From Myxococcales bacterium (lineage in GTDB: Bacteria; Myxococcota_A; Polyangia; Polyangiales; Ga0077539), in contig JAAFIF010000031.1 in NCBI GenBank assembly GCA_013298625.1, positions 21,044-85,043 on the forward strand: a stretch of 64,000 bases of DNA. Reading direction: 5' to 3'. Below the pieces are notes generated by a model. It was not told where the DNA came from. It did no database searches and saw only the letters and a program-made list of their open reading frames with translations. The position numbers were made by a program, and so were the translations under genes. Below are positions 1 through 7,166 of this stretch, piece by piece; the stretch's first letter is position 1; each line of letters opens with the position of its first letter.

Positions 1-1
1 C

Positions 2-616
2 CTGCGCATGCAGCACGTCGACGTCGTGCTCTTGCACAACCCGCTCTCGAGCACGCTCGAGCGCGCGTTCGACGCCCTCGACGCGCTCGCCTCGTTTCGT
101 GAGCGCGGGCTCGCCACGGCGATGGGCGCCAGCGTCGGCGGCTACGACGCTGCGAAGGCCGCGCTCAAGCAGTCCGTGGACGTGATCGAGCTGCCCTATA
201 ACGCCCTCGCCCCGAGGCTCTTGCACTCGCTCGTCCCAGAGCTGCAGCGCTTGCAAGTGGGCGTGATCGCGCGCTCGCCCCTCGCGTACGGAGCGCTCGC
301 GGACACGTGGAGCAGCGACCGTCAGTTCGCCGCAGAAGACCACCGCTCGCTGCGCTGGGCGCCCGAAGACATCGCCCGTCGCGTTCGTCAGCGAGAGGTG
401 CTGCGCCCCTTCGTGAAGGGGCCCGTGAAGGACCTGCGCGAAGCCGCGATCCGCTATGTGCTCGCCAACAACGCCGTGCACTGCGCGGTCGTCGGCGCGC
501 GCACGGCCGAGATGGCGCGGGCCAACGCGGTCGCCGCTGAAGAGCTTCCGTACCTCGACGCCGCGGCGTTCTCGGCGCTCGGCCAACGTATGGAAGAAGA
601 AGGGATTATGAGCTGA
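2..616 (+). CDS. Aldo/keto reductase, C-terminal part (5' end outside window)
   Basis: This is the last ~204 residues of an NAD(P)H-dependent aldo/keto reductase; the frame is open from base 2, so the true start lies upstream. Visible family features are the core strand 'DVVLLHNP' (the usual D-x-x-x-x-H-N/W-P region), the later strand 'VIELPYNALAPR' and the segment 'GVIARSPLAYGAL', which matches the family's 'G(V/I)xxYSPLxxGxL'. The C-terminal helix 'RYVLANNAVHCAVVGARTAEMARANA' equals the typical 'L.xVL..p.V...I.G.r....l..N' cofactor-binding end. The catalytic Tyr/Lys N-terminal part is not in the window. A hairpin with a T7 run follows at once, so this gene probably ends its own transcript. 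The substrate cannot be told. Confidence 0.85.
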   Translation: MRMQHVDVVLLHNPLSSTLERAFDALDALASFRERGLATAMGASVGGYDAAKAALKQSVDVIELPYNALAPRLLHSLVPELQRLQVGVIARSPLAYGALADTWSSDRQFAAEDHRSLRWAPEDIARRVRQREVLRPFVKGPVKDLREAAIRYVLANNAVHCAVVGARTAEMARANAVAAEELPYLDAAAFSALGQRMEEEGIMS

Positions 617-657
617 GCGGTCGTCGCGCGCGGCGACAGAACTCGCTCCGTTTTTTT
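615..657 (+). terminator. Terminator-like hairpin with T7 run after the aldo/keto reductase
   Basis: An inner 7-bp stem (620-626 with 631-637, one G-T pair, CGCG loop) sits inside an outer GAGCG/CGCTC pairing (615-619 with 644-648). It is followed by CG and seven T at 651-657. This is the clearest T run in the left part of the window and lies exactly between the reductase stop and ftsE. Confidence 0.5.
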
Positions 658-695
658 GCGTCTTCGACCCGCGACGGGCTAAGGGCCGAACGGTC

Positions 696-1532
696 ATGGG
701 ACGCCCCCGCATCGGAGCTCAGTTCGGCCGGCAATTTCGCCCCGACGGTCATTTTGATCGATCGGCCGCGCACAAGCCGATCCTCGTGCTCGACGGAGTC
801 GTGAAGGTCTTTCGCGCGGACGCGCCCGTGCTGCGCCGCGTAGACCTCACCATCGAGCGCGGCGAGTTCGTCTTCGTCACGGGCCCCTCGGGCGCAGGAA
901 AGTCCACGCTTCTCAAGCTGGTCTACCGCGCCGAGACCGTCGACGAAGGGCGCATCTTGTTCTGCGGCCGCGACATCGCGCGGCTGACCGACGAGAGCGT
1001 CCCGTTCTTGCGCCGCAACATCGGCGTGGTGTTTCAGGACTTCAAGCTCATCCCGTACTGGTCGGTGTTCGAGAACGTCGCGGTCGCGCTCGAGGTCGCG
1101 GGGATGCCCTCGCGTATCATCCGATCGCGCGTCGCGATGGCGCTCGAGCGCGTGGGCCTCGCGGGCCGCGGCGAAGACCTCGCGTCCGTGCTCTCGGGCG
1201 GCGAGCAGCAGCGCGTCGCCGTCGCGCGCGCGATCGTCAACGAGCCTGCGATCGTCCTGGCCGACGAGCCCACGGGCAACCTCGACCCCGTCCTCGCGCT
1301 CGACGTGCTCGGGCTGTTCGAAGAGATCCACGAGGCGGGCACCACGGTGATGTTCGCCACCCACGATCGCACGCTGCTCGAGCAGTCGCCGCAGCACCGG
1401 CTCATCGTGATCGATGACGGCCGCACGATCGAGGCGCGCCAGGGGCTGCGCGCCGTGGGCGGAGCGTTCGCCGCTCAGCGCGAGCACGCCGACGCGGACG
1501 ACGCGACGGCCACCGCGCGTTTGCCGCTGTAA
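696..1532 (+). CDS. ftsE: Cell-division ABC transporter ATP-binding protein FtsE
   Basis: FtsE is the cytoplasmic ATPase of the FtsEX complex, which uses ATP hydrolysis to switch periplasmic murein hydrolases on at the septum. The 278-residue protein shows Walker A 'GPSGAGKST' (about residues 62-70), a Q-loop 'VVFQDFKL', the ABC signature 'LSGGEQQRVAVARA' (about 165-178), Walker B 'IVLADEPTGNLD' and the switch His in 'MFATHD'. It is ~55 residues longer than E. coli FtsE: an N-terminal extension of ~30 residues before 'ILVLDGVVKVF' and a C-terminal tail. The extension may mean the real start is an internal codon downstream of 696. ftsX follows 56 bp later and an EnvC-like gene completes the operon, which makes FtsE far more likely than a generic LolD/MacB-type ATPase. 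Confidence 0.92.
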   Translation: MGRPRIGAQFGRQFRPDGHFDRSAAHKPILVLDGVVKVFRADAPVLRRVDLTIERGEFVFVTGPSGAGKSTLLKLVYRAETVDEGRILFCGRDIARLTDESVPFLRRNIGVVFQDFKLIPYWSVFENVAVALEVAGMPSRIIRSRVAMALERVGLAGRGEDLASVLSGGEQQRVAVARAIVNEPAIVLADEPTGNLDPVLALDVLGLFEEIHEAGTTVMFATHDRTLLEQSPQHRLIVIDDGRTIEARQGLRAVGGAFAAQREHADADDATATARLPL

Positions 1533-1574
1533 ATCCCCGCCGCGATCGCCGCGCGCGGACACTGTCGTTCGTTT

Positions 1575-1580
1575 GGAGGA
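1575..1580 (+). promoter_or_regulatory. Strong Shine-Dalgarno of ftsX
   Basis: GGAGGA lies 8 nt before the ATG at 1589 and fixes that start. Most genes in the window lack such a good site. Confidence 0.8.
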
Positions 1581-1588
1581 GCCATCGC

Positions 1589-2452
1589 ATGAAGGTCGTT
1601 TCGCGCGCGTTGCGCGGCGTGCGTGAGCACGTGCGCACTCAGGTTGTCAGCGTTGCCACGGTCGCGCTCGCGCTGTTCTGCCTCGCCGCTTCGGCGCTCG
1701 TCGCGCAGAACATCGGCGAGCTCTCGCGCCGCTGGGGCGGCCCCGTCCGCATGACCGTCTACCTCGCGGACGGCGCCAACGCCGAGCAAGTGGACGCCCT
1801 GCGCGCCGCGCTCGGCTCGCTGCCCGAGGTCCAGAACGCCCGCTACGTCTCGCCGACGGAGTCGCGCGCCCTCGTCGCCGGGGACGACCGCGTGATGGCC
1901 TCGGCTAGCGCAGAGCTGTTTCCCGCCACGGTCGAGCTCGCGCTCGCGCCGGGCGCCGCAGACAGCGCGCGCATCGAGTCGCTCGCGACGCGCGTCCGCC
2001 GGTTGCCCACGGTCAGCGACGTCGAGACCTACCAGGGAATCACCGGTCAATTGCAGTCGGTCCTCTCGAGCGGCCGCAACGCCGCGCTCATCTTCGGCGT
2101 GATCGTCCTGCTCTGCGCGATCGCCGTGGTGAGCAACACCGTCCGCCTCTCGCTGCACGCTCGCATGCGCGAGGTCGAAGTGCTGCGCCTCGTCGGCGCT
2201 TCGCCCCGCTACGTGCGCTCGCCCTTTCTCGCAGAGGGCGCGCTGCTCGGCGGCGGCGGCGCGGTGCTCGCGGTCGCGCTGCTCGCGGTGGTGTTCTTCA
2301 TGGTGCGCGGTCGGCTCGACATGATGTCCGGCTCGATCGGAATGCGCCCTGTCTTCCTCTCGCTCCCGCTGCTCGCGGCCTTCGTCCTCGGCGGCGCGGG
2401 CCTCGGCGCCACCGGCAGCGCGCTGGCGGTTCGCCGCTGGCTCAAGGTGTGA
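1589..2452 (+). CDS. ftsX: Cell-division permease-like protein FtsX
   Basis: The 287-residue inner-membrane protein has the FtsX layout. A transmembrane segment lies near residues 17-42 and a periplasmic domain of ~120 residues follows ('VRMTVYLADGAN', then 'TVSDVETYQG'). Three more membrane segments lie near 168-190, 213-240 and 255-280. The cytoplasmic loop 'RLSLHARMREVEVLRLVGAS' is the conserved FtsX coupling region that contacts FtsE. FtsX carries the ATPase signal across the membrane to a periplasmic hydrolase activator. Its stop codon overlaps the possible GTG start of the EnvC-like gene (2449), so the two are translationally coupled. Confidence 0.92.
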   Translation: MKVVSRALRGVREHVRTQVVSVATVALALFCLAASALVAQNIGELSRRWGGPVRMTVYLADGANAEQVDALRAALGSLPEVQNARYVSPTESRALVAGDDRVMASASAELFPATVELALAPGAADSARIESLATRVRRLPTVSDVETYQGITGQLQSVLSSGRNAALIFGVIVLLCAIAVVSNTVRLSLHARMREVEVLRLVGASPRYVRSPFLAEGALLGGGGAVLAVALLAVVFFMVRGRLDMMSGSIGMRPVFLSLPLLAAFVLGGAGLGATGSALAVRRWLKV

Positions 2453-2457
2453 TCGCC

Positions 2458-3468
2458 ATGCGCAACACACGCACACGACCCCTCGCGCTGCTCTGCGCCC
2501 TCGCGATCGCCGCGGGGGCGTCCGCGCAGACGCTCCCTGCCACGGCGCCGTCGGCGGACACCACCGCGACGCAGAGCCCCGCCGAGCGCATCGCGACCAT
2601 GGACCGCGCGATCGCCGACGCCGACTCGGAGATCGACCGGCTCGACGCGCTCGCGCGCAGGCTCGGGCAAGAGTCCGAAGGCCTCCCTGCGCGAGAGCTC
2701 GCTGTGCGCGAGCGCGCCAAGCGCGAGACCCGTCGGATGTACCACTTGCGACAGGGCGCGTTGCTCGCGCTGCGCGGCGGTCCCGGCTCGCTTCTCGAGC
2801 ACATGTCCCGCGTCGCGCACACCCGACGCTCGCTGGTGGCGTCGCTCGACGAGCTGACGACGGTGCAGCGGAGAGCGAGCGAGCTGACCGCAGAGCGCGC
2901 CCGCATCGAGCGCGAGAAGAGCGCGACGCAGCAGCGACGGGTCGAGCTCGCGGCGCGAAGGCAACAGACGGAGCTGTTCGGCGGATCGGGCTCGCTCGGC
3001 GTCGCTGCGGTCGCCGCTGCGCCGACGGGCGAAGCGGTCACGGTCTACGGCGGGCGGGGCGGCGACGCGGTGACGACGCGGTTCGCGGAGAGCGCAGGGC
3101 GGTTGTTGCTTCCGATCGCAGGTCGGGCGGAGCTCCGGCGCGTTCAGCGCGAGGGCGCCGAGGGGCCGGGCATCGAAGTGCGCGCCCCCGTGGGCACGCC
3201 GGTGCGCGCGGTCTTCTCGGGTCGCGTGGCGTTCAGCGATCGCTACGGCGCGTTCGGACGCCTGGTGATCCTCGATCACGGCGAGCACTACTACACGGTG
3301 GCCGGCAACCTCGGCACCGTGGCCGTTCGCGTCGGCGAAGAGCTCCCCGCGGGCGCAGTCCTCGGAACGGTCGGCGACGAAGGCCAGGGCGCCCTTCTCT
3401 ACTTCGAAGTGCGCCACGGCTCCGAGACGATCGACCCGATGCCCTGGTTCGGCATCCAAGCCCCCTGA
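2458..3468 (+). CDS. envC: EnvC-like murein hydrolase activator (coiled coil plus degenerate LytM domain)
   Basis: An exported protein of ~336 residues: signal peptide (LALLCALAIAAGASAQ), a long charged coiled coil (about residues 35-175), then a C-terminal M23/LytM fold. As in E. coli EnvC, and unlike active M23 peptidases, the zinc ligands are missing. The first H-x-G-I-D motif reads 'GPGIEV', the 'YAHL' motif reads 'VAGNL', and 'HLHFE' reads 'LLYFEVRHG'. The closing 'LYFEVRHGSETIDPMPW' closely parallels EnvC's 'LYFEIRR...VNPQPW'. It is therefore expected to activate amidases under FtsEX control rather than to cut peptidoglycan. I chose ATG 2458, just before the signal peptide; GTG 2449, overlapping the ftsX stop, is an alternative. 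Confidence 0.85.
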   Translation: MRNTRTRPLALLCALAIAAGASAQTLPATAPSADTTATQSPAERIATMDRAIADADSEIDRLDALARRLGQESEGLPARELAVRERAKRETRRMYHLRQGALLALRGGPGSLLEHMSRVAHTRRSLVASLDELTTVQRRASELTAERARIEREKSATQQRRVELAARRQQTELFGGSGSLGVAAVAAAPTGEAVTVYGGRGGDAVTTRFAESAGRLLLPIAGRAELRRVQREGAEGPGIEVRAPVGTPVRAVFSGRVAFSDRYGAFGRLVILDHGEHYYTVAGNLGTVAVRVGEELPAGAVLGTVGDEGQGALLYFEVRHGSETIDPMPWFGIQAP

Positions 3469-3492
3469 AGATCCCCCCCTTCGAGACGCTGC

Positions 3493-5679
3493 TCAGTCGA
3501 GCTGGGTGTACAGGGTGTAAAGCCCGCCCGATCCCGACAGCGCGTCGACGAACAACCGGTACGTCCCGGGCTCGAGCGCGACGTTGATCGTCGTGCGCGA
3601 GCCGAGCGTGCACGTGCTGCCCGTGCTGGTCGCAGGCATACCAGGGCAAGCGTCGTCGCGCGTGAGGTACATCACGTTGAAGAACGCCGTGTCGAGCAGG
3701 GCCGTGAAGCGACGCATGCGATCGACGGTGAACTGGTAGACCACGTCGGGGCCCGTCGAGTTGGCGCAGCTGCCGCGGTAGTCGTGGGTGAGGCCCATGG
3801 TGGTGCCGCGGTAGAGCGCGCGGTCGCCGGTGATTCCGATGGCGGCCGCGCAGGTGTCTCCGCCCACTGGGGTGGTGACCGGCAGCGGCGCGTACGTGTT
3901 GAGCTGCACGTTGAGGTCCGCAGGGCGCGAGCTCTTCACGGTGACGAAGTACGTTCCCGGGTCGAGGCCGAGCGCGAGGGCGCGGGCGCTGCTCGAGTTG
4001 GCGACGCACGCGCGCTCGTTGCCGGACCCGATCGGGCACGCGCTGTGAATCGCGACAGCGACGAAGTCCGACGATGATCCCGTCGCGGTCACGACCACGT
4101 CCTGGCGCTCGGTGAGCGTGAAGGTCAGCACGCCATCGCGGCCCGACGAGAAGCAGGTCGGGCGATAGTCGCTCTCGAACGCTCCCGTGCTCACGCGGAC
4201 GGGCGCTGCGGTGGTGAGCGGCAGCGGCGACGCGCAGGTGTCACCCATGGGCGGAGGCGTCGGGTCCGAGAAGCTCGCGGTGAGCGAGAACGCCACGGGG
4301 TCGAACGACTCGACGGCGACGTAGTACACGCCCGCGGGCAGCGAGTACGCCCTGAACGTCGGGCTCTGCCCGGACTCGCAGCGCAGCGTGTTCGGCGTGC
4401 GTGTGCAGTTGGCGAGCAGCGAGACGTACACGTTGTCGAGCCGTCCGGCCGCGGCGGCGAGCGTGACGTTCTTCGGCTCGGTGAGCTCGAAGCGGTAAAA
4501 CACGTCGCGCGCAGACGATCCGCAGCTCGTCGAGGCGTGATCGATCACGCCGATCAGGTCCGAGCGAAACGTCCCGCCAGCGGGCACGGGGATCGTGATC
4601 GCTCCGTCGCACGCGTCGTTGGTGGGCGCGGGCGTCGCCGGAGGAAACTGCACCGTCAGGTCGACCGGGCCGCGCACGGACGAGCCGACCAAGACGAAGT
4701 ACGTCCCCGCCGCCAGCGTGTGCCGTCGCACTGTCCCGGGAAATCCCTGGTCGCACTCGAGCGTGTCCATCGTCGCGGTCCCGCCGCAGGACGATTGCAG
4801 CGCGATGGCCGTGACGCCGCTGTCCGAGCTGGCCGAGATGAAGATGTCCCTCGGCTCGGTGAGCGTGAAGCGCGCCACGGCGTCCCGCGTCTGCCGCGCG
4901 GCGCAGCTGAACACGTAGTCGCCCGGCGTGGCGGTGAGGTCCATCGTGAACGTGCCGCCCATCGAGACGTCGAGCGGATCATCGCAGCGGTCGTTGGGCG
5001 CTGCGCGGCAACCGCCCGGCTCGGCCATGTCGACCATGCCGTTGCAGTTGTTGTCGATCATGTCGTTGCAGATCTCGGCGTTGGTCGACGCGACGCGCGG
5101 GTCCGAGTCGTTGCAGTCGCGCCCGACCCAGCACGTGAGGTTGCCGGCGTCGTCGCGGCCCGCGTCACCGGCGCCGGCGTCGTTGCACATGCGATCCCAG
5201 CAGTGGTCGTCCGGGTCGCCGTCGCCATCGCGGTCGAGCGGCCGGTAGACGCACGAGCGGGTCATCTCGTCGCAGCGATCGGCGGTGCAGACCTCGTTGT
5301 CGTTGCACGTGACGGGGTCGCCGCGGACGCAGCCTCGGCGCGTGTCGCAGCGCTCGAGTCCGTCGCAGTAGACGCCGTTGTCGCAGCGCATCGCGTTGGG
5401 GATGTTCTCGCAGCGGCCATTGGTCCCGCACAGGTCGTCGGTGCACTCGATCCCGTCGTCGCACTGCGCGTTGCGCGTGCACGTTCGGCCGAGCGCGCCG
5501 GTGTCGGGCCCGGCCTCCATTCTGGTGACGTCGGGCGTCACGATGTCGGGCGCGGCCGCGTCGAGGTCAGCGTCGACGACGCCGGTGTCTTCGAACGGTC
5601 GAGGGGAGGTGCAGGCGGCAGCACCGAGCGTCAGGGCGAGCAAGACAGAAGCGAAAGGCGAGAGGCAACGAGGTCTCAA
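3493..5679 (-). CDS. Cys-rich lipoprotein with MopE-type motif and four PPC-like beta domains
   Basis: A 728-residue secreted lipoprotein with lipobox 'LGAAAC' (Cys23) followed by an Asp/Ala-rich linker. Residues ~60-220 are Cys-rich, with 'DGIECTDDLC', 'DNEVCTADRC' and the MopE-type 'CNDMIDNNCNGMVD' together with 'DCNDSDPRV', which resemble Ca/Cu-binding loops. Four repeats of ~115-125 residues follow. Each opens with 'D(R/A/T)C...' and contains 'DVFYRFELTEP' or 'TFTLTERQDV' and a later '(A/E)PGTY(F/R)', the signature of bacterial pre-peptidase C-terminal (PPC) beta-sandwich domains. No protease domain is present, so these are probably surface binding modules. It is divergent from pyruvate kinase. 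Function unknown. Confidence 0.8.
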   Translation of the reverse strand: MRPRCLSPFASVLLALTLGAAACTSPRPFEDTGVVDADLDAAAPDIVTPDVTRMEAGPDTGALGRTCTRNAQCDDGIECTDDLCGTNGRCENIPNAMRCDNGVYCDGLERCDTRRGCVRGDPVTCNDNEVCTADRCDEMTRSCVYRPLDRDGDGDPDDHCWDRMCNDAGAGDAGRDDAGNLTCWVGRDCNDSDPRVASTNAEICNDMIDNNCNGMVDMAEPGGCRAAPNDRCDDPLDVSMGGTFTMDLTATPGDYVFSCAARQTRDAVARFTLTEPRDIFISASSDSGVTAIALQSSCGGTATMDTLECDQGFPGTVRRHTLAAGTYFVLVGSSVRGPVDLTVQFPPATPAPTNDACDGAITIPVPAGGTFRSDLIGVIDHASTSCGSSARDVFYRFELTEPKNVTLAAAAGRLDNVYVSLLANCTRTPNTLRCESGQSPTFRAYSLPAGVYYVAVESFDPVAFSLTASFSDPTPPPMGDTCASPLPLTTAAPVRVSTGAFESDYRPTCFSSGRDGVLTFTLTERQDVVVTATGSSSDFVAVAIHSACPIGSGNERACVANSSSARALALGLDPGTYFVTVKSSRPADLNVQLNTYAPLPVTTPVGGDTCAAAIGITGDRALYRGTTMGLTHDYRGSCANSTGPDVVYQFTVDRMRRFTALLDTAFFNVMYLTRDDACPGMPATSTGSTCTLGSRTTINVALEPGTYRLFVDALSGSGGLYTLYTQLD

Positions 5680-5726
5680 CAGGTCCTCCGAGTCGATGGA
5701 GTATGCCCGACGGACCGCACTCGCGG

Positions 5727-5732
5727 TATAGA
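5727..5732 (+). promoter_or_regulatory. Candidate -10 (TATAGA) of pyk, near-leaderless
   Basis: TATAGA ends 12 nt before the chosen pyk ATG (5745), in an otherwise GC-rich gap. No Shine-Dalgarno lies between, which would give a 5' leader of only a few bases. No good -35 is visible. Confidence 0.4.
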
Positions 5733-5744
5733 AGCCCCGCGATC

Positions 5745-7166
5745 ATGCAGCACCAACGTAGGGCCAAGATCGTCTGCACCATCGGACCCGCCTCGTGCAC
5801 GCACGAAGGGCTCGACGCGCTCATGGGCGCGGGTATGGACGTCGCTCGCCTCAATTTTTCGCACGGAACTCACGAAGACCACCGCCGCGCCATCGACGCG
5901 ATCCGCGAGGTGTCTGAAAAGCGCCGCAAGGCCGTGGCCATCCTCGGCGATCTGTGCGGGCCCAAGATCCGCCTCGGCAAGCTCGGGACGCCTTCGCGGG
6001 TGCTCGCGCAGGGATCGACGGTCGAGCTGTTCGCCGGCACGCAGAGCAGCGACGAGACGTTGCCCGTGCGCTACCCCTCGCTGGCCAAGGACGTCACGCC
6101 GGGAGACATGATCCACCTCGACGACGCGCGCGTTCGGCTGCGGGTCGACGAGGTGATCGGCGAGCGAGTTCGCTGCTTCGTCGAAGAGCCCGGACAAGTG
6201 CGGGACAACGTCGGGGTGCACCTGCCGTCGGGGCAACTGCAGATGGAGGCGCTCACGGCGAAGGACAAGCAGGACCTGATGTTCTGCCTGTCCGCCGGCG
6301 TGGACTACATCGCGATCTCGTTCGTGCGATCGCCGGACGACGTGCGATTCGTGCGAGAGATCTGCGAGGCGTGGGGCGCCAACGTCCCGCTCGTCTCGAA
6401 GATCGAGACCCCCCAGGCGATCGACCGGCTCGAAGAAATCGTGCACGTGTCCGACGCCGTGATGGTGGCGCGCGGAGATCTGGGCGTGGAGTTTCCGCCC
6501 GAGCACGTCCCGGTCCTGCAGCGAAAGGTGATCGACGCCGCGGTCAGCCAGCGCAAGCCGGTGATCGTTGCCACCGAGATGCTGCAATCGATGGTGAAGA
6601 GCACGCGGCCCACGCGCGCCGAGGCGAGCGACGTCGCGCACGCGATCTTCGACGGCGCCGACGCCACAATGCTCTCGCAAGAGAGCGCTTCGGGCGACCA
6701 CCCCGCGCTCGCGGTCTCGATGATGGCGCGCATCGTGTCGACCGCCGAGGCTTCGCCCTACTACGCGCGCAAGCCGCCCCCGCCGCCGCCGGTGCCGGCG
6801 CCGTTTCCCGAAGCGCTCGCGCGCGTGGCAGTGCAGGCCGCGCACGACGTGGGCGCCAAGGTGATCGCTGTGTTCACGCAGGGCGGAGACAGCGCGCGCC
6901 TCGTCGCGATGGAGCGTCCGCAAGTCCCGATCATCGCGTTCTCGCCCAACGAGAACATCCGTCGACGACTGGGGCTCTATTGGGGAACCACGTCGCGCAT
7001 CATGGTCGCCGTCCGCGACACCGACGAGATGGTCGAGCTCGTTCAGAAGCGACTGATCGGCGAAGGCCTCGTGCAGCCCGGCGACCGCATCGTGGTGATC
7101 TTCGGCGCGCCCGTGAGCGTGAAGGGCCGCACCAACTCGCTGCGCGTGCACACCGTCGGGCCGTGA
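5745..7166 (+). CDS. pyk: Pyruvate kinase
   Basis: This enzyme converts phosphoenolpyruvate and ADP to pyruvate and ATP, the last step of glycolysis. The 473-residue protein has the full family set: 'KIVCTIGPAS' at the N-terminus, 'ARLNFSHGTHEDH', 'GDLCGPKIRLG', the metal/substrate region 'FVRSPDDV' to 'SKIETPQAI', 'VARGDLGVEFPPE', and 'KPVIVATEMLQSM'. The allosteric C-domain follows after a proline-rich linker ('KPPPPPPVPAP'). That linker is unusual: it sits at the A-to-C domain junction. ATG 5745 was chosen over ATG 5703 because homology begins right after it and a -10-like TATAGA lies between. The stop overlaps the start of the next gene (GTGA). Confidence 0.93.
   Translation: MQHQRRAKIVCTIGPASCTHEGLDALMGAGMDVARLNFSHGTHEDHRRAIDAIREVSEKRRKAVAILGDLCGPKIRLGKLGTPSRVLAQGSTVELFAGTQSSDETLPVRYPSLAKDVTPGDMIHLDDARVRLRVDEVIGERVRCFVEEPGQVRDNVGVHLPSGQLQMEALTAKDKQDLMFCLSAGVDYIAISFVRSPDDVRFVREICEAWGANVPLVSKIETPQAIDRLEEIVHVSDAVMVARGDLGVEFPPEHVPVLQRKVIDAAVSQRKPVIVATEMLQSMVKSTRPTRAEASDVAHAIFDGADATMLSQESASGDHPALAVSMMARIVSTAEASPYYARKPPPPPPVPAPFPEALARVAVQAAHDVGAKVIAVFTQGGDSARLVAMERPQVPIIAFSPNENIRRRLGLYWGTTSRIMVAVRDTDEMVELVQKRLIGEGLVQPGDRIVVIFGAPVSVKGRTNSLRVHTVGP

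Noticed and set aside
606..1562. Long antisense frame opposite ftsE
   Set aside because: High-GC shadow of a well-identified gene; composition is Arg/His/Asp-rich with no domain.
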